Source: Candidatus Tectimicrobiota bacterium (lineage in GTDB: Bacteria; UBA8248). From it: a stretch of DNA of 7,729 bases. Below, in pieces: positions 1 to 5,618 of this stretch (position 1 is the first letter of the stretch; each line of letters begins with the position of its first letter). The notes under the pieces are model-generated. The model was not told the origin of the DNA, did not search any database, and worked only from the letters and a program-made list of their open reading frames with translations. A program made the position numbers and the translations under genes. The stretch lies in NCBI GenBank assembly GCA_016184445.1, contig JACPCT010000096.1:1-7729 (forward strand). The letters are read 5' to 3'.

Positions 1-1449
1 GCCACCCTGAGCGCGGCGGCCAGCAAGGTCTTCCTCAGCTACCAGCACGGCGGCCTCCTCTTCACCGAGAGCCAGGCGGTGCGGGACGCCATCATCAAAT
101 TGGGGGCCGGGGACTCGACGACCACCGTGACGAAGAACTCGAACACCGTCACCGACCTCATCGAGGGGGTGACCCTCACCCTCACGAAGGCCGACCCCGC
201 GGCCGCCGTCACCGTGGACATAACGCGGAGCACGCAGGGGGTGAACGGCGCCGTCAACTCCCTCGTGAAGGCCATCAACGACACCGAGGCCCTCATCGAG
301 AAAAACACCTTCTTCGACTCCAATACCAACGAAACCGGCGCGCTCTTCTCCGACTCGAACCTGTTCATCGTCCGCTCCCGCGTGAGCGCGATCCTGACCG
401 GGGTGGTGGAGAGCGTGCCCGCGGGCAAGCTCCGGGCCCTGAGGGAGGTGGGCATCTCGCTCAGCCCCGACACGGGGAGGTTCATTTTCGACAGCTCGAA
501 GCTGTCCTCCCTGCTGAGCGAAAAGCCCGACGAGGTCCGCAATCTTTTCGCCTCGGTCGCCCTTCCCTCCGACGGCGACATCAAGGCGCTCACCTTCACG
601 GACAAGACCAAGACCAGCACCTCGGCGGGCTACGATCTCCAGATCACCCAGGCGGGCACCCGCGCCACGGACGAGGGGAAGCAGAACGTCTCGGCCGGCC
701 TCACCCAGAACGAGACCCTGACCATCACCGTCGGGGCCGCGGCGGCCACCGTGAGCCTGACGAACGGCATGACCGCCGAGCAGGCGGCCTCCGCCATCAA
801 CTCGGCCCTCCAGGGCGCGGTTATCACCAACGTGCGCGCCGTCTTCAACTCCACGACCGGGAAGATCAGCATCCTCCACGACAGCTTCGGCTCGAAGTTC
901 TCCTTCACGGTCAAGTCCAGCCTGGCCAACGGGACGGCGGGCGGCACGGGTCTCGGGGGGCCGGCGGCGGACACCGATGTCCTCTTCATCGGCCGGGACG
1001 TGGCGGGGACCATCAACGGCGAGGCGGCGACGGGCGAGGGCCAGACCCTCACCGGGAACACCGGCAACGCGAGCACGGAAGGCCTCCAGCTGCTGGTCGA
1101 GCTCACGCCCGATCAGCTCGCCGAGCAAGGGTCCTCCCAGGGCACCGTGAGCGTCTCCCGCGGCGTCGCCTCGCGGCTCGAGGAGCTCCTCGCCTTCCTC
1201 ACCGACACGAGCCAGGACGGCCCCATCCAGGGCGCCATCGAGGAGGCGAACGAGCGGGTCGAGGACCTCCAGTCGCAGATCGACTCCGTGAACGCGAGGA
1301 TCGAGCGGGAGCGGCTCCGCCTCAGCGAGCAGTTCGCCCGCCTCGAGCAGGCCCTCGGCACGCTGCAGACCACGAGCGCCTTCCTGAGCCGCCAGCTGGC
1401 GCAGATCAGCGCCAACAGCGCCTCCCTCGCCAGCAGCCCGAGGAGATGA
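1..1449 (+). CDS. fliD: Flagellar hook-associated protein 2 (FliD, filament cap), 5' partial
   Basis: FliD forms the cap at the distal tip of the flagellar filament and helps flagellin subunits fold and insert as they leave the export channel. The frame is open from base 1, so the N-terminal region lies outside the window; 482 residues remain. The first visible part carries the family motif SNTVTDLIEGVTLTL (about 142-186), followed by the long helical region with VKAINDTEALIEKNT (about 265-306). Next comes a conserved stretch ending in DEVRNLFAS (about 529-555). A beta-rich insert of roughly 200 residues then separates it from GVASRLEELLAF (1162 onward). The C-terminus is a heptad-rich coiled coil (about 1240-1380) ending in a Ser/Ala/Asn-rich tail typical of FliD. 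fliS follows after 22 nt, the classic fliD-fliS pairing. No frameshift is seen. Identification is from recalled family motifs and context. Confidence 0.93.
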   Translation, partial: ATLSAAASKVFLSYQHGGLLFTESQAVRDAIIKLGAGDSTTTVTKNSNTVTDLIEGVTLTLTKADPAAAVTVDITRSTQGVNGAVNSLVKAINDTEALIEKNTFFDSNTNETGALFSDSNLFIVRSRVSAILTGVVESVPAGKLRALREVGISLSPDTGRFIFDSSKLSSLLSEKPDEVRNLFASVALPSDGDIKALTFTDKTKTSTSAGYDLQITQAGTRATDEGKQNVSAGLTQNETLTITVGAAAATVSLTNGMTAEQAASAINSALQGAVITNVRAVFNSTTGKISILHDSFGSKFSFTVKSSLANGTAGGTGLGGPAADTDVLFIGRDVAGTINGEAATGEGQTLTGNTGNASTEGLQLLVELTPDQLAEQGSSQGTVSVSRGVASRLEELLAFLTDTSQDGPIQGAIEEANERVEDLQSQIDSVNARIERERLRLSEQFARLEQALGTLQTTSAFLSRQLAQISANSASLASSPRR

Positions 1450-1457
1450 CCGGGATG

Positions 1458-1463
1458 AGGAGG
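1458..1463 (+). promoter_or_regulatory. Ribosome binding site of fliS
   Basis: A perfect AGGAGG lies 8 nt before the GTG at 1472. It supports GTG as the real fliS start, because no ATG in that frame gives an intact N-terminus. Confidence 0.75.
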
Positions 1464-1471
1464 CACCGGCC

Positions 1472-1852
1472 GTGAACGCCAGGAAGTCGTACGGCGCCTA
1501 CAAAAGCGTCGAGGTGAGGACGGCCTCCCCGGTCCAGCTCCTCATCCTTCTCTACGAGGGCGCCGTGAAGCACATCCGGAAGGGGGAGGCGCTCCTCCAG
1601 GGCGAGGACTCCTTCCACGAGGGGGCCGAGCACCTGCTGCGCGCCATGGGCATCGTGACCGAGCTGGCGGGGGTCCTGAACCCCCAGGCTTCCCCCGAGC
1701 TGGCCCAGAATCTTTCCGGCATCTACCAGCACGTGCTCGAGCTTCTCAGCGGATCGCTCCGCGAGCGCGACCCCGAAAGGCTTCCCGAGGCGGCCGGCAT
1801 CATGGAGTCGCTGGGGTCGGCCTGGCGGGAGCTCTCGCAGGGCGCCGCATAG
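1472..1852 (+). CDS. fliS: Flagellar export chaperone FliS
   Basis: FliS is a small helical cytoplasmic chaperone. It binds the C-terminal part of flagellin, prevents premature polymerisation and delivers flagellin to the type III export gate. The protein has 126 residues, the normal length for the family. The N-terminus shows the conserved pattern Y7...Y10...V13, then TASPVQL (17-23) and LLYEGAVKHI (26-35). The later helices carry LTEL-like VTELAGVLN (62-70), the ELAQNLSGIYQHVLELL stretch (76-92) and a conserved Trp at 118 near the end. Translation starts at GTG, supported by an AGGAGG. It lies 22 nt after fliD and 10 nt before the next gene, so all three are probably cotranscribed. It has no signal peptide or membrane segment. 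Confidence 0.93.
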   Translation: MNARKSYGAYKSVEVRTASPVQLLILLYEGAVKHIRKGEALLQGEDSFHEGAEHLLRAMGIVTELAGVLNPQASPELAQNLSGIYQHVLELLSGSLRERDPERLPEAAGIMESLGSAWRELSQGAA

Positions 1853-1859
1853 GGGGTGA
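1851..1859 (+). promoter_or_regulatory. Strong ribosome binding site of the gene at 1863
   Basis: AGGGGGTGA overlaps the fliS stop codon and differs at one base from the ideal AGGAGGTGA. It sits just before the ATG at 1863. This selects the 210-residue frame over an overlapping frame that opens with GTG at 1856. Confidence 0.65.
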
Positions 1860-1862
1860 CGC

Positions 1863-2495
1863 ATGACCCGGCAGGCGGCCGATCGCTTCCGCTTCAAGAT
1901 GGACGAGGAATGGCACGAAGCCCCCGCCGGGGTCGCCACCTACGGCGACCTCGAGGGATGGGTGGCCGGCCGGCTGCGCGGGCAGGGGCGCGTCCTCCTG
2001 GGCGCCCTGCACGGGGAGGCGGGGGTGACCCGGGACGAGGCGGGCCGCTGGCAGGCCCGCTCCCTGGGCGAGTTCGGCACCCTGGAGTTCCTCTCGGCGG
2101 AGCCCCGGGCCCTGGCCTGGCGCACCTGCGCGGACATGCTGGAGCTACTCGACCGCCTGGCCACGCGGGCCGAGGAGACGGCGCGGGCGGCGGAGGCCGG
2201 GGAGCGGGAGAAGACGCTGCGGGGGATCCGGGACTGCGCCGAGGGGTGGAGCCTCGTCCTCCAGTCGCTGCGGGACATGCTCCGCCTCGTCGGCACCGAC
2301 CCTTCGGCGGTCGAGCTCGAAGGGCGCTCGCTGACCGCCGTGACCCGCGACCTGCGCGAGATCATCGGGAAGATGGGCGAGGCGGTGAGCCGCGGGGAGA
2401 TGGCCGGGCTGAAGGACATCCTGGTCCACGACCTGGGCTACCACATCGCTCCCATGCGGGAGGGGTTCGAGCACATCCGGGGGAGGCTGGACTAG
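1863..2495 (+). CDS. Uncharacterised protein following fliS, possible flagellar accessory factor
   Basis: I do not recognise a named family for this 210-residue soluble protein. It has no signal peptide and no membrane segment. Residues 1-80 look like a small alpha/beta domain, with short hydrophobic strands around FRFKM (10-13), RVLLGAL (43-49) and GTLEFLS (72-78). Residues 85-208 are almost entirely predicted helix, amphipathic and rich in Glu, Arg and Leu. The most distinctive stretch is LKDILVHDLGYHIAPMREGF (183-202) near the C-terminus, which looks like a conserved signature. The gene has a near-ideal ribosome binding site, starts 10 nt after fliS and is followed directly by a terminator, so it is very likely the last gene of the flagellar unit. 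That slot often holds fliT-type export chaperones. A related role is possible but is inference from position only; the protein is about twice the usual FliT length and I see no FliT motif. Confidence 0.8.
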   Translation: MTRQAADRFRFKMDEEWHEAPAGVATYGDLEGWVAGRLRGQGRVLLGALHGEAGVTRDEAGRWQARSLGEFGTLEFLSAEPRALAWRTCADMLELLDRLATRAEETARAAEAGEREKTLRGIRDCAEGWSLVLQSLRDMLRLVGTDPSAVELEGRSLTAVTRDLREIIGKMGEAVSRGEMAGLKDILVHDLGYHIAPMREGFEHIRGRLD

Positions 2496-2520
2496 GATCC
2501 GCTGCGCCCGAAGAAGCCAG

Positions 2521-2561
2521 AAGGCGGTCCTCCGGCAGCGCCGGCGGGCCGCCTTTTTTTT
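2521..2561 (+). terminator. Rho-independent terminator of the flagellar unit
   Basis: AAGGCGGTCC (2521-2530) pairs with GGGCCGCCTT (2546-2555, one G-T pair). An inner CCGG/CCGG stem (2532-2535 with 2541-2544) closes a 5-nt loop (2536-2540). Eight consecutive T follow at 2554-2561. This is a long GC stem plus U tract on the + strand, 25 nt after the last flagellar-side stop codon. The opposite strand lacks a comparable T run, so termination of the convergent transporter transcript here is less certain. Confidence 0.92.
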
Positions 2562-2575
2562 GCCGGCGGGGAGGC

Positions 2576-3838
2576 TCAGCCGGCGGGCTGGGCGGCGCGC
2601 GCCGGGGCGGGCGAGGCCTGCGCCCGGCGGCCCGGGTAGAGCAGGACGAAGAGGAGGGAGACGACCCCCATCGCGAAGCTGAAGCCGATGGCGAGGCTGT
2701 AGTTCCCGCTCAGGTCGTAGAGCAGGCCGCCCATGAGGCCCCCCAGGGCCATCCCCACGCTGGCGCCCGAGGTGAAGGTGCCGAAGAGCAGGCCCACCCG
2801 CTTGGGGCCGTAGTACTCCCGCGTCACGAGGGGGTACATCGTGCCGTGGCCGCCGAGCCCCAGCCCCACCATCGCGGCCACCACGAAGAAGGCGGGAAGG
2901 GTGGGGGAGCCCCACAGCAGGGGGACGGGCAGCGTCTGGAGGAGGAGGGCCGTGAACAGGGCGCGTTTCGCCCCGATGCGGTCCGAGAGGACGCCGATGA
3001 GCACCCGGCCCACGAACTGGCCCGCGCCCATCACCCCCGCCAGGCTGGCCGCCTGGACCGGGTTCATGCCCGCCTCGATGGCCATGGGCACGATGTGGAG
3101 GATGAGGACCGAGTGGCAGAGGCAGTCGGCCGTGTGGCTGCCCAGGATGGCCCAGAAGGGGCGCCGCTTCACGATCTCGCCCATCCCGAGCGAGGCCTCG
3201 GGCAGGAGGGCGTCGGGCGGCTCGTGCGCGGCGCGGCTTTTCCCCGGTCCCGGCGCCTCCTCCCTGCGCTCGGCGGCGGGCCGCAGCAGCAGCGTGACCG
3301 GGACGGCCAGGACGATGAAGAGCAGGCCGAGGAAGAGGTAGGCCCATCTCCAGCCGTGGGAGGCGATGAGGTAGCCCGCCAGCGGGGAGAAGAAGATGAG
3401 GCCCATCCCGCTGCCCGAGCCCGCCAGGCCCGTCGCGAGGCCCCGGTTCGCCGTGAAGGCGCGCTGGAGATAGGCCGAGACGGGGGTCTGGAGGGCGCTC
3501 CGGCCCAGGCCGGCCAGCACGCCCATCAGGAGGTAGAACTGCCAGAGGTTCTGGACGGAGCCGGCGAGGGCGACGCTCCCCCCCGCCAGGAGGGTTCCCG
3601 CCAGGATGACGGGGCGGGCGCCGTAGCGGTCGGCCAATCCCCCCACCAGGACCCCGCACATCGCGACCATGGCCATGTAGATCGTGTAGGCGGCCGAGGT
3701 GGCCGAGACCGTCCAGCCGAACTCGGCGATGAGCGGCTTTATGAAGATGCCGAACATGAAATTGAAGCCGAAGAAAAGCCCCAGGAGGACGAAGCAGGCC
3801 GAGATGATGCCCCATTGCTGGGGGGTGAACGAACGCAA
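2576..3838 (-). CDS. Major facilitator superfamily transporter, monocarboxylate/oxalate-formate porter-like
   Basis: This is a 12-helix inner-membrane secondary transporter of 420 residues from the preferred start. Helices fall at about 10-32, 49-71, 76-93, 98-118, 134-157, 163-185, 227-250, 261-283, 293-311, 315-335, 348-374 and 380-402, with a charged cytoplasmic loop at 186-225 between the halves. The MFS signature GGLADRYGAR (66-75) lies between TM2 and TM3. Its second-half counterpart GVLSDRIGAKR (282-292) lies between TM8 and TM9. YYGPKRVGLLFGTF and GGLLYDLSGNY around TM11 recall the monocarboxylate and oxalate/formate antiporter branch, so a carboxylate substrate is possible but not shown. 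I chose TTG at 3838 because GGGGAGGG lies 6 nt upstream and the start leaves the usual short cytoplasmic tail before TM1. An ATG at 3886 would add 16 Arg/Gly/Pro-rich residues and has no good ribosome binding site. The gene converges on the flagellar unit and diverges from argH. Confidence 0.88.
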   Translation of the reverse strand: MRSFTPQQWGIISACFVLLGLFFGFNFMFGIFIKPLIAEFGWTVSATSAAYTIYMAMVAMCGVLVGGLADRYGARPVILAGTLLAGGSVALAGSVQNLWQFYLLMGVLAGLGRSALQTPVSAYLQRAFTANRGLATGLAGSGSGMGLIFFSPLAGYLIASHGWRWAYLFLGLLFIVLAVPVTLLLRPAAERREEAPGPGKSRAAHEPPDALLPEASLGMGEIVKRRPFWAILGSHTADCLCHSVLILHIVPMAIEAGMNPVQAASLAGVMGAGQFVGRVLIGVLSDRIGAKRALFTALLLQTLPVPLLWGSPTLPAFFVVAAMVGLGLGGHGTMYPLVTREYYGPKRVGLLFGTFTSGASVGMALGGLMGGLLYDLSGNYSLAIGFSFAMGVVSLLFVLLYPGRRAQASPAPARAAQPAG

Positions 3839-3844
3839 GCGCGG

Positions 3845-3852
3845 CCCTCCCC
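3845..3852 (-). promoter_or_regulatory. Ribosome binding site deciding the transporter start
   Basis: Read on the - strand this is GGGGAGGG, six bases before the TTG at 3838-3836. It favours the TTG start over the ATG at 3886-3884. Confidence 0.5.
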
Positions 3853-3884
3853 GGGAGCCAGCGGAATCCCCATGCCGGCGAGGC

Positions 3885-3913
3885 ATCCTAAGCCGGCGCG
3901 TGCGCGGAAACAA
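3885..3913 (-). promoter_or_regulatory. Candidate sigma-70-like promoter of the transporter gene
   Basis: On the - strand TTGTTT (3913-3908) is followed after exactly 17 nt by TAGGAT (3890-3885). The predicted start of transcription is near 3878, about 40 nt before the TTG start codon. Each hexamer matches the Escherichia coli consensus only partly (3 of 6 and 4 of 6). The lineage's own promoter consensus is unknown, so this is tentative. Confidence 0.3.
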
Positions 3914-3941
3914 GCCGCCGCCCGCCCGCCGCGCGCCGGAG

Positions 3942-3969
3942 TTGCCTGGAGGGGATGGGTTCGTGTAAG
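3942..3969 (+). promoter_or_regulatory. Candidate sigma-70-like promoter of the argH operon
   Basis: TTGCCT (3942-3947) is followed after 16 nt by TGTAAG (3964-3969), in the only relatively AT-rich patch of the divergent intergenic region. Transcription would begin near 3976, giving a leader of about 40 nt before the ATG at 4018. The match to consensus is partial and the call is tentative. Confidence 0.28.
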
Positions 3970-4017
3970 TATCGGGTTTCTTTGCGCCTGGGCTGGGTGC
4001 CTGGGCGGGGGGGAGCG

Positions 4018-5439
4018 ATGGCGGTTGAGCGCGAGGTCAAGGGGGGAGGGCGCGGGCGGGCCCCGGCCAAGCCCTGGGGAGGGCGCTTCTCCGGGCGCAC
4101 CGACCCGCGCGTCGAGGCCTTCACCCAGAGCGTCTCCTTCGACCGGCGCCTTGCCCCCTGGGACATCCGGGGTTCCATCGCCCACGCCGAGATGCTGGGG
4201 GCCTGCCGGATCATCCCGCGCGCGGACGCGAAGAAGATCGTCGGGGGCCTCAGGGCCATCCTCCGCGAGGTGGAGAGGGGGCGATTCTCCTTCGACCCCG
4301 CCCTCGAGGATGTGCACATGAACATCGAGGCGGCCCTCACCCGCCGCATCGGCCCGGCCGGGGGGAGGCTCCACACCGCCCGCAGCCGCAACGACCAGGT
4401 GGCCACCTCGGTGCGCCTCTGGCTGCGGGAGGAGATCGACCGCATCCAGGCCGCCTTGAAGGGGCTGCGCAAGGCCCTCCTCCGGCAAGCCGAGCGGGGG
4501 GTGGACTGGGTGATGCCGGGCTACACCCACCTCCAGCGGGCCCAGCCGGTCACCTTCGCCCACCACCTGCTGGCCTACGGCCAGATGTTCCGCCGCGACG
4601 CCGAGCGGCTGGCCGAGGCGAGGCGGCGGGTGAACGTCCTGCCGCTCGGCGCGGGCGCGCTCGCGGGCACGGCCCACCCCATCGACCGGCGGATGGTGGC
4701 CCGGCGGCTGGGCTTCGCGGAGGTAGCCGGGAACAGCATGGACGCGGTGAGCGACCGCGACTTCGCCGTCGAGTTCGCCGCCACGGCCGCCCTCGCCATG
4801 GTGCACCTGAGCCGCCTGGGAGAGGAGGTCGTGCTCTGGGCGAGCGCCGAGTTCGGCTTCGTCGAGCTGCCCGACGCTTTCTCGACGGGCAGCTCCCTCA
4901 TGCCCCAGAAGCGGAACCCCGACCCGGCCGAGATCGTGCGCGGCAAGAGCGCCCGCGTCATCGGCGACCTCGTGGCGCTCCTCGCCTTGCTGAAGGGATT
5001 GCCGCTGACATATAACCGGGACATGCAAGAGGACAAGGAGCCCCTCTTCGACGCGGCCGACACCCTGCGCGCCTGCCTGGAGGTGATGGCCGGCCTGGTG
5101 GACGCCGTGCGCCCCCGGCCGGAGCGGATGGCCCAGGCGGCCGAGGGGGGCTACATGACGGCCACCGACCTGGCGGACGCGATGGTGCGCCGGGGCGTCC
5201 CCTTCCGGGAGGCCCACGAGGCCGCCGGACGCGCGGTGCGCCTGGCATCCTCGCGGGGCGTCCCCCTCTCGGAGCTCCGCCCGGCCGACCTGAAGAAGGC
5301 CGACCCCCGGCTCCGCGCCGCCGACCTGGGAGCCACCGCGCTCGCGCGCTCGGTGGCCTCGCGGCGGAGCGAGGGGGGGGCCTCGCGGGCGAGCGTGCTG
5401 CGCCAGATCCGGGCGGAGCGCAAGCGCCTCGATGTCTAG
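4018..5439 (+). CDS. argH: Argininosuccinate lyase
   Basis: ArgH cleaves argininosuccinate to arginine and fumarate, the last step of arginine synthesis, as a cytoplasmic homotetramer of the fumarase/aspartase superfamily. The ATG at 4018 gives 473 residues, close to the usual 455-470. Motifs in order are WGGRF (20-24), EDVHMNIE (97-104), HTARSRNDQ (119-127), YTHLQRAQP (169-177) with the His proposed as catalytic acid at 171, and the superfamily signature GSSLMPQKRNP (291-301) carrying the catalytic Ser on the flexible loop. All expected active-site blocks are present, so the enzyme should be functional. A frame extension to ATG 3955 is possible but adds atypical residues and would lie inside the candidate promoter. 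The chosen start is preceded by GGGGGGGAG, rather close at two bases. The last eight bases overlap the next gene. argH is the first gene of the downstream operon. Confidence 0.96.
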   Translation: MAVEREVKGGGRGRAPAKPWGGRFSGRTDPRVEAFTQSVSFDRRLAPWDIRGSIAHAEMLGACRIIPRADAKKIVGGLRAILREVERGRFSFDPALEDVHMNIEAALTRRIGPAGGRLHTARSRNDQVATSVRLWLREEIDRIQAALKGLRKALLRQAERGVDWVMPGYTHLQRAQPVTFAHHLLAYGQMFRRDAERLAEARRRVNVLPLGAGALAGTAHPIDRRMVARRLGFAEVAGNSMDAVSDRDFAVEFAATAALAMVHLSRLGEEVVLWASAEFGFVELPDAFSTGSSLMPQKRNPDPAEIVRGKSARVIGDLVALLALLKGLPLTYNRDMQEDKEPLFDAADTLRACLEVMAGLVDAVRPRPERMAQAAEGGYMTATDLADAMVRRGVPFREAHEAAGRAVRLASSRGVPLSELRPADLKKADPRLRAADLGATALARSVASRRSEGGASRASVLRQIRAERKRLDV

Positions 5440-5563
5440 GCGGTCCTGGCTGAAGCGGGCGGCCGCCTGGGCGCTCCTGGCGTGCCTGGGGCTGGCGGCG
5501 GCGGGCTGCGGCGTGAAGGGCCGCCCGAAGGCCCCCGACCAGCCCGTCATCCCGGGCCTCTGA
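5432..5563 (+). CDS. lptM: Small LptM/YifL-like lipoprotein overlapping the argH end
   Basis: This is a 43-residue gene. The N-terminus has four basic residues (R3, R4, K8, R9), then a hydrophobic segment (10-24, Ala/Leu/Trp) and a lipobox ending AAAGC with the lipidated Cys at 26. The mature part is only 18 residues, begins CGVKG and is followed by a Pro-rich tail (P32, P35, P38, P41). GCG-[LV]-KG just after the lipid Cys is the hallmark of LptM/YifL. In Escherichia coli LptM binds the LptD-LptE LPS translocon and helps its maturation. Genes of this type commonly sit beside lysA or dapF (yifL precedes dapF in E. coli), which matches the position here. It starts inside argH (8-nt overlap), so it is probably translationally coupled; the nearest GGAG (5415-5418) is somewhat far. 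The -3 lipobox residue is Ala rather than the commoner Leu. The mature region is shorter than in E. coli. A generic small lipoprotein is the alternative. Confidence 0.78.
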   Translation: MSRRSWLKRAAAWALLACLGLAAAGCGVKGRPKAPDQPVIPGL

Positions 5564-5607
5564 GCGGAAGCCTGGCGGCGGGGAGGCGCTCCCGGCCTCC
5601 CTCCGGC

Positions 5608-5616
5608 GGAGAGGGG
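5608..5616 (+). promoter_or_regulatory. Ribosome binding site of lysA
   Basis: GGAGAGGGG precedes the ATG at 5619 with a short A-rich spacer. It fixes the lysA start and suggests that lysA has independent initiation despite lying only 55 nt after the lipoprotein gene. Confidence 0.6.
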
Positions 5617-5618
5617 AA

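Larger units (their letters stand above)
3839..4017. other. Divergent intergenic control region between transporter and argH
   Basis: These 179 bp separate two divergent genes and hold candidate promoters for both. CCGGCGCG (3893-3900) and CGCGCCGG (3932-3939) form a perfect 8-bp inverted repeat around the -35 side of the transporter promoter. GCCTGGGC occurs twice in direct orientation (3986-3993 and 3999-4006) in the argH leader. Either could be an operator, but both are short and GC-only, so chance is a real alternative. I see no riboswitch-like or attenuator-like structure and no leader peptide rich in Arg or Lys codons. Confidence 0.45.

Noticed and set aside
1455..1475. Six-codon frame ATG...TGA overlapping the fliS start
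   Set aside because: It contains the fliS ribosome binding site itself and has no upstream ribosome binding site of its own. It is most likely accidental.
3955..4017. Upstream in-frame ATG extension of argH by 21 residues
   Set aside because: The extra residues do not resemble ArgH N-termini. The purine-rich sequence abuts the ATG with no spacer, and the codon lies between the candidate -35 and -10. The ATG at 4018 gives the usual family length.
1856..4321. An 821-codon open frame on the + strand from GTG 1856 across the transporter region
   Set aside because: It overlaps the gene at 1863 in another frame and runs antisense to the MFS transporter. Its product is low-complexity Gly/Arg/Pro/Ala, as expected of a non-coding frame in GC-rich DNA where stops are rare.
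3739..5550. A 603-codon open frame on the - strand opposite argH
   Set aside because: The composition is low-complexity His/Gly/Pro/Arg with no recognisable motif, while the + strand carries every argH active-site block. It is a GC-driven antisense shadow.
5581..5601. Hairpin GGGAGGC/GCCTCCC-like (7 bp, 7-nt loop) between the lipoprotein gene and lysA
   Set aside because: It has no T run after it, so it is not an intrinsic terminator. It is short, and the downstream ribosome binding site stays accessible. Chance pairing in GC-rich spacer is sufficient.
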